Assembly: GCA_029260765.1 (NCBI GenBank)
Contig: JAJDCP010000078.1
Coordinates: forward strand, 1-64,000
DNA from: Planctomycetota bacterium
GTDB taxonomy: Bacteria > Planctomycetota > J058 > JAJDCP01
Length of the DNA: 64,000 nt
Reading direction: 5' to 3'
Shown: positions 49,296 to 57,052 of the stretch, piece after piece
How the letters are laid out: each line of letters starts with the position of its first letter
Numbering within the stretch: position 1 is the stretch's first letter
The notes under the pieces: generated by a model
Databases searched by the model: none
What the model saw: the letters and a program-made list of their open reading frames with translations, nothing else
What the model was told of the DNA's origin: nothing
Program-made: the position numbers and the translations under genes

Positions 49296-51797
49296 ATGTC
49301 CGACGTCCCTCCACATCGATGGTTGCGCCGCGCCGAGCATCTGCTCGCGCAGGACTCGAGCCGCTTGGTGCTCTCCGGCTTGATCCTGCTCTCGGTGATT
49401 CCCTCGCACACGCTCGAGTCGTTCTACCCGTTCTTCTTCGTGGTCTTCGCCCTCGAATTCAGCCTGCGCACGCTGGTCTTCTCGCGCAACCTACGGAGCA
49501 CCGGTTGGCGCTGGGGCGAAGCGCTGATGCTGTTTTGCGACCTGCTCGCGACCTTGAGCTTCCTGATGCCGGTCTACCGCGGCACGGGCTTGCTGCGCTT
49601 CCTGCGCCTGTCGCGCATGGTGCTGCTGTTCGGCTATTGGGGGAATCTGGCGCGCGATGTCTGGTTCGTCCTCACCCGGCGTGAGCGCCGCTACCAGTTC
49701 GTGTTCTTGTTTGTGGCCGTGGCTGTGCTGACGGTCACCTCGGCGTTGGTGCTCTACAACCTGCAGCCCGACGGCTACGACTTCGATGCAGACGGAGTCC
49801 ACGGCCGGGGAGACCGCCATTTCCCCAGCCTGATCTTCTGGTCTTTCCGCCAGGTCGAAGATCCGGGCAACCTGGTGGGAAGCCTGCAGGATCCGCTGGT
49901 GGTGGTGATCTCCCTGGGCTTGACGGTCTGCGGCCTGTTCCTGATCAGTTTTCTGATCGGTATCGGCACCAGCTCGGTGGCAGATCTGATGCGGCTGGCG
50001 CGCAACCGACCGGTGCGCATGTCAGACCACAGTGTGATCGTCGGGCTGGGCGCGGCCAGCGAGGTGTTGGTCAGCGAGCTGCAAGGCATCTATGCCAAGA
50101 ACCTCAAGCGCGCCCGCATGGCGGTGCTGGTGCCGGCCCACGGTGAGAGCGAGTTCCTGCAGAGTCCCGAGCTGCGCTCGGTGGCGTACCGGGTGGGAAA
50201 CGGCAGCAAGGTCGTCCATCTGCGGCGGGTCGCGGCAGAACAGGCCAAACGGGCCGTGTTTCTGACCTCGACGGACCGCTTCGCTCCGGACGCCGATGCC
50301 CATGTCGTCTCGAGTGTGCTCGCCCTGCGCGAGATCAACAGCGGGGCCCGCATCTACGCCGAGCTGCGCGACGAACGCAACCTGACAGCCGCGCGCCTGG
50401 CGGGGGGTTCCCACACCCACGTGCTGGCCAGTGGCCGCTTTCTGGGCTACCTGATGGCCCAGACCATCGCATTTCCCGGCATTCTGGCGGCCTACAACGA
50501 GCTGCTGACGAGCGAGAGTCAGGAGGTCTACACCTACTTGTTCGACCGGAAGGAACGGCAGAAGCTGCAGACGCGCTATGGGCAGCAACCCGGGGCGCTC
50601 GAGTTCCGACGTCTGTTTCGGCTGGCGCGTGAGTCGGGTGTGCTGCTGCTCGGAGTGTTTGCCAGCGCGGCCGAGCCCGACACGGAGGTCGACAATGACA
50701 GCCTGGTTTGTTGTCTGAATCCGCTGGGCAGTCCTGCGGTCCTCAAACCGTACGAGGACCGCAACGGAGGTGTCGATGCCCGCCGCCTGCGCGGCCTGAT
50801 CGGGCTCGCAGCCCGTTGGGAAGAGCTGGCCGGTTGTGCGCGCGCGCTGTTGGCGCACAAGCCGATTCCTGAGCCTGCGGGCGTGCTGCCGGCAGCGCCG
50901 GCCATGTGCTGGGGAATGCAGGGGGAACAGCTGCGCAAGCTGACCGTGCTGGGCATCAACGAATGCCTGCCCGTGCTGTTGGCCGAGCTTGCCTACCTCT
51001 ACCGTGGCCTGGAAGTCAACGTGGTCGCCGACAAAGACAGCGATGTGCAGACGCTGCAGCGGCGGCTGCGGGGCTTGCTGGACCCGGAATCGAGCTATTG
51101 CCTGGCGCCCGGCACCGACCTGCCGATGGCCGAGCAGGACAACACTCTGCGGGTCGGGGAGCCTGCAACCGTCTTCCGTTTCCTGCCCAGCGGCCACCGG
51201 GACCTGTCGGATGTCTGGAGCGACCTGGAGGCGCCTGCGCTGCAGGCCGACACCTTCGTGTTCGTGTCCAGCGAGGTTGAGGGGGTCGATCCCGACGCGC
51301 AGCTGTCTCTCGGTGTGCTGCGGCTGGCCGACCGCTACCGGCGGTCGAAGCGCGACCAGCCGTTGCGGATTGTGGTGGAGATGCAGGATGGCAAGAAGGG
51401 CGAGCTGCTCGAGCGCAGGTTGCGCGGGATCTTCGGCGAGGCGGCCCCGCCCGAGCTGCTGACCGTACTGCCCGGAGAGGAGCTGAAGAGCCGCTTTGTG
51501 GTGCAGAACCTGTTCGTGCCCGGCCTCAACCTGGTCTACGAGAAGCTGTCGGCGGGGTTCGAGCAGAACTTCTGCCGTCTCTTGCCCAGCAGGCCTCTGT
51601 CAGGCCCGCAGCGTTTCGGAGAGCTGGTCGAGCGCTTCTCCCAGCAGGGGGTTTTGCTGCTGGGCTTCGAGCTGAAGGGACCGCGCATCTTCTTGAATCC
51701 CGGCAAACAGGCCGCTGAGCGGTTGTTTGACGGCGCTCTGCTCGAGGCTTTCTATGTGCTCGGGGATGTGCACGCCTTCGAGGGCGTCGCGGGTTGA
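49296..51797 (+). CDS. CASTOR/POLLUX-like ion channel with RCK (TrkA-N-like) domains
   Basis: 833 aa. N-terminal voltage-sensor-like helices include an arginine-bearing S4-like segment (Arg95, Arg101, Arg104, Arg107 in YRGTGLLRFLRLSRMVLL). A pore region follows with FRQVEDPGNL (184-193), aligning to the A-D-x-G-N filter of plant CASTOR/POLLUX channels rather than the K+ signature. Then TM6 (LVVVISLGLTVCGLFLISFLIGIG) and two Rossmann-type gating domains beginning at SVIVGLGAASEVLV (246) and LTVLGINECLPVLLAEL. Cytoplasmic region is about 590 aa, as in that family. GAGG lies before the ATG. Ion selectivity (K+ or Ca2+) cannot be told from sequence. Confidence 0.88.
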   Translation: MSDVPPHRWLRRAEHLLAQDSSRLVLSGLILLSVIPSHTLESFYPFFFVVFALEFSLRTLVFSRNLRSTGWRWGEALMLFCDLLATLSFLMPVYRGTGLLRFLRLSRMVLLFGYWGNLARDVWFVLTRRERRYQFVFLFVAVAVLTVTSALVLYNLQPDGYDFDADGVHGRGDRHFPSLIFWSFRQVEDPGNLVGSLQDPLVVVISLGLTVCGLFLISFLIGIGTSSVADLMRLARNRPVRMSDHSVIVGLGAASEVLVSELQGIYAKNLKRARMAVLVPAHGESEFLQSPELRSVAYRVGNGSKVVHLRRVAAEQAKRAVFLTSTDRFAPDADAHVVSSVLALREINSGARIYAELRDERNLTAARLAGGSHTHVLASGRFLGYLMAQTIAFPGILAAYNELLTSESQEVYTYLFDRKERQKLQTRYGQQPGALEFRRLFRLARESGVLLLGVFASAAEPDTEVDNDSLVCCLNPLGSPAVLKPYEDRNGGVDARRLRGLIGLAARWEELAGCARALLAHKPIPEPAGVLPAAPAMCWGMQGEQLRKLTVLGINECLPVLLAELAYLYRGLEVNVVADKDSDVQTLQRRLRGLLDPESSYCLAPGTDLPMAEQDNTLRVGEPATVFRFLPSGHRDLSDVWSDLEAPALQADTFVFVSSEVEGVDPDAQLSLGVLRLADRYRRSKRDQPLRIVVEMQDGKKGELLERRLRGIFGEAAPPELLTVLPGEELKSRFVVQNLFVPGLNLVYEKLSAGFEQNFCRLLPSRPLSGPQRFGELVERFSQQGVLLLGFELKGPRIFLNPGKQAAERLFDGALLEAFYVLGDVHAFEGVAG

Positions 51798-51801
51798 GGG
51801 C

Positions 51802-52212
51802 TCAGGTGCACTTGACGACGCGGACCTTGCCGGTCTTGACATCGACGTAGATGTCGGCTCCCTTGGGGCCTTCGGCGTCGACATGGCTCGCGTTCTTCAG
51901 AGAGTCGGTGCCGTACATCCCCCCGTAGGACATGTCTCCCAGGGTTCGTGCCCCGATCACGGCGACATCTTTGGGGATCAGCCGCTGCATCTGTTCGGTG
52001 ATCCTGGTGAAGTTGCCGCCCGGATCCATATCGGAGTTGCCGTCCCACTGCATCGGCACATGGCCCCCGATGGCCTGACCATTGCTGAGAAAGAAGACGA
52101 CCCCCATGCACGAGTCGACGTGGGGGAACTTGATGGTGTCGCCGTTGTTGGCGATCTTGGTGGCATTGCTGGCGCCACCTTCGGCGGGCTCGGGAATCAC
52201 GACGTTGGGCAT
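51802..52212 (-). CDS. CheD-like protein (candidate Cys-His deamidase fold)
   Basis: 136 aa, cytoplasmic. The core KFPHVDSCMGVVFFLSNGQ followed by AIGGH places Cys35 and His51 sixteen residues apart, preceded by a strand and ending in I-G-G-H. This mirrors CheD, where G-S-C-V-A-V and I-G-G-M-N-H hold the catalytic Cys and His seventeen residues apart. The rest (MQRLIPKDVAVIGARTLGDMS) fits the helix and strand that follow in CheD. No chemotaxis gene is nearby. AAGGAG precedes the ATG at 52212. It converges on the channel gene with a 4-bp gap. Confidence 0.6.
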   Translation of the reverse strand: MPNVVIPEPAEGGASNATKIANNGDTIKFPHVDSCMGVVFFLSNGQAIGGHVPMQWDGNSDMDPGGNFTRITEQMQRLIPKDVAVIGARTLGDMSYGGMYGTDSLKNASHVDAEGPKGADIYVDVKTGKVRVVKCT

Positions 52213-52363
52213 GGTGTCTCCTTCGCCGGCGTTCGGGGATGTGGAGCCAGCCGGCGAGTCTGTAGCTATGCAGGCAAGTATAGGCGCCGGTCGTGCGAGC
52301 AACAATCCCGCACTAGCGTGCAGATCTGACAGACCCCTGGGGTAGGATGCGGGTCACACCTCC

Positions 52364-52368
52364 GGAGG
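52364..52368 (+). promoter_or_regulatory. Shine-Dalgarno deciding a non-AUG start of the helicase gene
   Basis: GGAGG lies seven bases before CTG at 52376. No ATG, GTG or TTG in frame exists between the upstream in-frame TAG (52343) and TTG at 52451, which is already inside the helicase domain. Confidence 0.6.
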
Positions 52369-52375
52369 ACCGATC

Positions 52376-54001
52376 CTGCAGCTGCGCCCGTACCAAGAAG
52401 AAGCCATCGCGCACATCCTCGCGGCTCGTCGTGGCGGTCGGAAGCGGCTGTTGGTCTGCCTGCCCACGGGCTCGGGCAAGACCGTCATCTTCAGCCGCCT
52501 GGCGGCGCTTGCCCGGCGGCCGGTGCTGGTGCTCGCACATCGAGAGGAGCTGTTGGCCCAGGCCCGCGCCCGTATCGAGGCAGCCCTGGCAGGCACGGCC
52601 ACGGTCGCCATCGAGCAGGCCAGCCAGCGGGCGCCGGCCGACGCCAAAGTGGTGGTCGCCTCGCTGCGGTCCTTGCGCAACAGGCGCTTGCAGCGCTTGC
52701 GCAGCAGCCATGACTTCGGCCTGATCGTCTACGACGAGTGCCATCACGCGGCGGCCGAGGACAACCTGCGCATCCTGCGCGAGCTGGGCGCTTTCGAGCC
52801 CGACTGGGATGGCACCCTGCTCGGTTTCACCGCCACGACCCGGCGCGGTGACGGCCAGGGGCTCGACCATGTGTTCGAGCAGATCGTCTACAGCCGCAGT
52901 CTGCAGGAGATGATCAGCGACGGCTACCTGGCGCCGCTGCGGGGCTTCCGCATCGCCACCGCGGCCGACCTGAGCCAGCTCAGCGGGATGGGAGACTTCG
53001 CTCTCGAAGAGCTGGCCGAGGCCGTCGACATCGAAGACCGCAACGCTCTGGTCGCACGTTCCCTGCAAGAGCTGGCCCGCGACCGCCGCAGCCTGGTGTT
53101 CTGCGTCACCGTGCGCCACGCCCGCAACCTGGCCCGGGCGCTCAACCATGTCGGGGTGCGTACAGGCGTGATGCACGGGGGCCTGAAGGCCGAGGTGCGC
53201 GCCCGCTTGCTGGCCGACTTCCGCAACGAGCGGTTGCAGGCGCTGACCAACATCGGCGTGCTGACCGAGGGCTTCGATGATCCCGGTGTCAGCTGCGTGG
53301 CGATGGCCCGCCCGACCCGCTCGCAGGGCTTGTATGCGCAGTGCGTGGGGCGGGGCACGCGGCTCTTCCCGGGCAAGAGAGACTGCCTGATACTCGACTT
53401 CGTAGATGCCTCGCGGCTGCCCCTGGCGACCCTGCCGAGCCTGTTCGGCATGCCCTTCGGCCTGCAGCTCGGCGGAGCCGACGTCGCCGAGGCGGCTTCT
53501 GAATACCGGCACATCCTCGCGGCGGCCCCACCAGGCTTTGAGGTCGAGCCCGGCGAGATCACCTTGGCGGACATCAAGCGCCGGGCGGAGAACTTCGACC
53601 CCCTGGCGGGTCGGCCGTCCGGTGAGGTGCTGGCGATCTCTCCGCATGCCTGGGTGTCCCTGGGCCGCAAGGGCCTGGCGCTGCACTTTCTGCACCGCCG
53701 CCAGCTCTGTTGCGTGACGGTGCTCGAGACCGGCCACCGGGGCCGGCGCCGCTACCAGGTGCGCTGGGACGGCGCGCCGCGGGCCGACTTTTCCTACCTC
53801 GAAGAAGCGGTGGAAGCCTGCGACTACGAGCTGCGCAAGCTGGGCCGGAAAGTGATCCAGAGCGCCCTCGAAGCTGCCCCCTGGCGTTGCGAGCCGATCG
53901 ATGCGGGCTTGCAGCGGAAGCTCGCGGCCTTGCCGGGCAAGCGCTCGGTGCAAGGCCGCGCTGAGGCTTTGCGCCTGCTGTTGCTGGCTGAACACTGTTA
54001 G
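52376..54001 (+). CDS. SF2 DEAD/DEAH-box helicase with C-terminal extension
   Basis: 541 aa if read from the CTG at 52376; the family opening LRPYQEEAI lies only two residues in and would be lost from the later TTG at 52451. Motifs: Walker A CLPTGSGKT, LVLAHREEL (Ia), DECHH (II), FTATTRR (III), VFCVTVRHARNLA (IV), LTEGFDDPGV (V) and QCVGRGTRLFPGK (VI). The layout matches the UvrB/RecG-like stand-alone DEAD helicases related to type III restriction subunits. The C-terminal 170 residues contain a tail with SLGRKGLALHFLHR and a Trp-rich basic strand pair, possibly nucleic-acid binding. Ends 22 bp before the DUF4091 gene. Confidence 0.9.
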   Translation: MQLRPYQEEAIAHILAARRGGRKRLLVCLPTGSGKTVIFSRLAALARRPVLVLAHREELLAQARARIEAALAGTATVAIEQASQRAPADAKVVVASLRSLRNRRLQRLRSSHDFGLIVYDECHHAAAEDNLRILRELGAFEPDWDGTLLGFTATTRRGDGQGLDHVFEQIVYSRSLQEMISDGYLAPLRGFRIATAADLSQLSGMGDFALEELAEAVDIEDRNALVARSLQELARDRRSLVFCVTVRHARNLARALNHVGVRTGVMHGGLKAEVRARLLADFRNERLQALTNIGVLTEGFDDPGVSCVAMARPTRSQGLYAQCVGRGTRLFPGKRDCLILDFVDASRLPLATLPSLFGMPFGLQLGGADVAEAASEYRHILAAAPPGFEVEPGEITLADIKRRAENFDPLAGRPSGEVLAISPHAWVSLGRKGLALHFLHRRQLCCVTVLETGHRGRRRYQVRWDGAPRADFSYLEEAVEACDYELRKLGRKVIQSALEAAPWRCEPIDAGLQRKLAALPGKRSVQGRAEALRLLLLAEHC

Positions 54002-54023
54002 AGTCCCTGGGGGAGGACCGTCG

Positions 54024-56621
54024 ATGTTGCGAACCTTGCTTCTGCTCTGCTTGGCCCTGACTGCCGCCGCCCAGACCCGCGTCGAGGTGATTGGCGACAA
54101 CTCCATCGTTTTGTACCAGGGCGAAGAGCACCTGAACGCTGGTTCGAAGCAGAAGATCCGCATCAAGGGCAACCAACACATCGTGGTGCTGGCTCTGCAG
54201 GACATCTCCGGCTTGAAGGGCCAGGGCATCGCCCGCGCGGTGCTGGTCTGTCGGCGCGGCGATGCGCAGATTTCCGGCGTCAGCCTGTCGACGGTCTCGG
54301 CTCCCTGGTCCGAGCAAGGCTCGAGCGCTCTGGAGAGTGGGGTGGGGGAGGACGGCTGGGGCTATCCGGGCGGGCTGTTCGCCGAGATGGTAGGAGGCAA
54401 CGGCAACTCGCTGGTCTGCCAGGCGCCCAGTGAGCTGCAGGATGGTTGGTACCGCTGGCAGGTCGCGCCGGATCTGGTCTATGCGCAGGTGTTGGGACTG
54501 GCCGAGGGCCTGGCCATCCATGAGTGGGACTCCGACTACTCACGCAACCCGACCATCTTTGCGCGGGAAGCGGGCGGAAACGCTCCCTACCTGCTGCTCG
54601 AGCTCGAGAAGCTGAGCGAGCCGCGGCCCGACCCGCCCCGCGACCTGCGTCTGGAGCCCGGAGATCCGCCGGTCTTGAGTTTCAGCGCGCCCGAAAGCGG
54701 TTTTGCCTACCAGATCGAGGTCGGCGGCAAAGAGCTGCCACGCTGGAATGTCCCCTTCGTGGTGCCGGGCAGCGTACAACGTGTGGCCCTGCGCGACCTG
54801 TCCCTGAAGCCCGGCCGCCGCATCAAGGTCAAGGTCTTCACGCTCAACCGGGAGGGCAAGCGCTCCCGCGCCGCCAGCGTCAGTCTCGATCCACCGGACG
54901 CTGGCAAGCTGCCGCGGCCGCAGCCGGAAGAGCGCGCAGGGCTGGAGCTGCACGATCCAGGCCTGGTCGCCGTGCCCCAGCTCGACCGCTACGACCGCCA
55001 CGACGGCGCGGTGGGGAACCTGCCCGAGGGATTCCGGGCGAACAATCCCGTCTTTGACGGGCAGCAGGTGCTGCTCTCGGGCGGGGCGGGCGAGGTCGTC
55101 GGCTTCACCGCCCTGCTGCGCGGCGCGGGGGACTGTGCGGTCCAGTGTGCCGTGGGAGATCTGCAGGTTGAGCTGTACGAGGCGCTGTTCGTCAGCTGTG
55201 AAGGGGCGGCGAAGCCGGATCCTCTGCTTCCGCGGCACAGAGTGCAGCTCGATCCCGAGCAGGCGCTGCCCTTGTGCGTCGATATCAGCATCCCCTTCGA
55301 TGCCGAGCCAGGATACGTCGAAGGCGCGCTCGAGCTTGAAGATGGCCGGCGCCTGCCGATCCGCCTGCAGGTGCGCGACTACACGCTGCCGCGGGAAGCC
55401 AGCTTTCTGTGCGAGCTGAACAGCTACGGTTGGCCGGACGCGGTCGAGACCTTCTACGCCCTGCAGCGGGTGGCCTATCAGCATCGCAGCCACTGCAACC
55501 TGCTCTACTACAGCCACAGCAGCACCGCACCCAAGGCCCGCAAGGCCCGGCTGGACATGCTCAAGGCCGATGGCACGCGCATGGACGAAGATGCCTTCAA
55601 CGCCATCGAGGCCGGTGACCGCCAGGGGCACTGGCAAGAGTTCGCGGAGGTCTTTGGACCCTACCTGAGCGGCGCGTGCTTCGCCGATGGCCATCGCGGG
55701 CCGGTGCCGGCGCCCGGTTTCTATCTGCCCTTCCACGAGAGCTGGCCGCTCAAGGTGCGCGCCTTCTGGAACCAGGATCTCGACGCATATCAGGGCTTCG
55801 ATGCCGAGTATGCCGACACCTTCGTGGCGGTGCTCGCCGACTTCTTGCAGCACGCCGAGGCCGAGGGCTGGACCCGGACCGGTTTCCAGGTCTATTGCAA
55901 CAACAAGGGCTCGCCCGGCGACCGCAACAAGAGCCCCTGGATTCTGGATGAGCCCACGGGCTATTGGGACTACCGCGCCCTGGACTTCTACGCGGGCCTG
56001 GTGCGCCGCGCCCGCGTCGGCCACGAGGCCGTGCCGCTGCAGTTCCGCATCGACATCTCGCGTCCGCAGTTCACGCGCGGAACTCTCTGGCAGGCCGCTG
56101 ATCTGTGGGTGGTGCAGACCCGCGCTGCTGAGCGCTACCGGCGCCTGGTCGATGATCGCAGGTTGTTGACGGGCGAGGAGATCTGGCACTACGGCAGCTC
56201 GAACCCGATCGAACGCAGCAACCGCGACACCCAGGCCTGGATCATCGCTGCCTACCTGTCCGGGGCGCATGGCGTAGTGCCCTGGCAGACCATCAACCGC
56301 GACGGCAGCGCGCTACAGACCGCCGATCCGCTGGGGCTGTTGATCCTGACCGATCAGGTGCCCGGCGGCGTCGCCCACAGCCTGCGGCTGAAAGCCTACC
56401 GGCGTGGCCAGCAGGACGTCGAGATCCTCGAGTTGTTGCGCGTGCAGCAGGGGTGGCAGCTGTCGACGCTGCGCGCGTTCGTGGCGCAGTACCTCGACCT
56501 CGCCTCGACGGCCGTGGCCAGCTCCGAGGCGGACGCCGGAGCCCAGCGTTACGAGCGGCTGCTTCCCAATGATTTCGCCCGCCTGCGGGAGGCGGCGGTG
56601 CTGTTGCTGGAAGAGGATTGA
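54024..56621 (+). CDS. Secreted DUF4091 (glycoside-hydrolase-like) protein
   Basis: 865 aa. Signal peptide MLRTLLLLCLALTAAAQ. The N-terminal 200 residues are beta-rich; about 210-300 is a fibronectin-III-like segment (DPPRDLRLEPGDPPVLSF). The C-terminal 450 residues are the DUF4091/TIM-barrel unit: LCELNSYGWP, ADTFVAVLADFLQHAEAEGW, WILDEPTGYWDYRALDFYAG, EEIWHYGSSNP and the hallmark SLRLKAYRRGQQDVEILELL. Family members are putative glycan hydrolases without an assigned substrate. GGGAGG lies before the ATG. It follows the helicase by 22 bp. Confidence 0.88.
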   Translation: MLRTLLLLCLALTAAAQTRVEVIGDNSIVLYQGEEHLNAGSKQKIRIKGNQHIVVLALQDISGLKGQGIARAVLVCRRGDAQISGVSLSTVSAPWSEQGSSALESGVGEDGWGYPGGLFAEMVGGNGNSLVCQAPSELQDGWYRWQVAPDLVYAQVLGLAEGLAIHEWDSDYSRNPTIFAREAGGNAPYLLLELEKLSEPRPDPPRDLRLEPGDPPVLSFSAPESGFAYQIEVGGKELPRWNVPFVVPGSVQRVALRDLSLKPGRRIKVKVFTLNREGKRSRAASVSLDPPDAGKLPRPQPEERAGLELHDPGLVAVPQLDRYDRHDGAVGNLPEGFRANNPVFDGQQVLLSGGAGEVVGFTALLRGAGDCAVQCAVGDLQVELYEALFVSCEGAAKPDPLLPRHRVQLDPEQALPLCVDISIPFDAEPGYVEGALELEDGRRLPIRLQVRDYTLPREASFLCELNSYGWPDAVETFYALQRVAYQHRSHCNLLYYSHSSTAPKARKARLDMLKADGTRMDEDAFNAIEAGDRQGHWQEFAEVFGPYLSGACFADGHRGPVPAPGFYLPFHESWPLKVRAFWNQDLDAYQGFDAEYADTFVAVLADFLQHAEAEGWTRTGFQVYCNNKGSPGDRNKSPWILDEPTGYWDYRALDFYAGLVRRARVGHEAVPLQFRIDISRPQFTRGTLWQAADLWVVQTRAAERYRRLVDDRRLLTGEEIWHYGSSNPIERSNRDTQAWIIAAYLSGAHGVVPWQTINRDGSALQTADPLGLLILTDQVPGGVAHSLRLKAYRRGQQDVEILELLRVQQGWQLSTLRAFVAQYLDLASTAVASSEADAGAQRYERLLPNDFARLREAAVLLLEED

Positions 56622-57052
56622 ACTGGTCGGTCACGCTTCCGTAGGCCGCTACGGTCATCTCTTTGCTGTGAGCCAAGGACGGTACCTCGATGAGCAACGC
56701 CTGCTTCGACCTTGATGGGGAGCGGAAAGCCGAGGCATCATGGGAGGCACGCCCGCACCGGCGCAGGCCGCCTACGCAGCGGTGGCAGCCGAGAACTGGG
56801 TTGGTCCGTTCGGAGCGGTTCTCTCGTCGGTCATAGACCGACGCTACAGGGCTGGAAAGCCGCTTTCGCAGGGGTTGCAGCCGAGATCTGGGTTGCTTCG
56901 TTCGGAGCGGTTCTCATGGGAAACCCGCACACATCGGCGCCAGCCGCTGTAGCGGCGCTCTGTGAGCGCCGGAAGCCGCCATTCGCAGGGCTTGCTGCGA
57001 GGAATTCTGGTGTTTCCATCCGCCGCTACAGGGGATCGAGTCGCTGTCCCGA
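56622..57052. repeat. Intergenic repeat cluster, 431 bp
   Basis: Between the convergent DUF4091 and GATase-like genes. A 39-bp direct repeat (starting GCAGCCGAGA and ending GAGCGGTTCTC) occurs at 56785-56823 and 56877-56915, 92 bp apart. TGTAGC hairpins lie at 56825-56848 (minus, stem TCGGTC/GACCGA) and 56948-56971 (plus, stem GCGCTC/GAGCGC), with a truncated GCTACA end near 57027. No gene. Confidence 0.8.
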
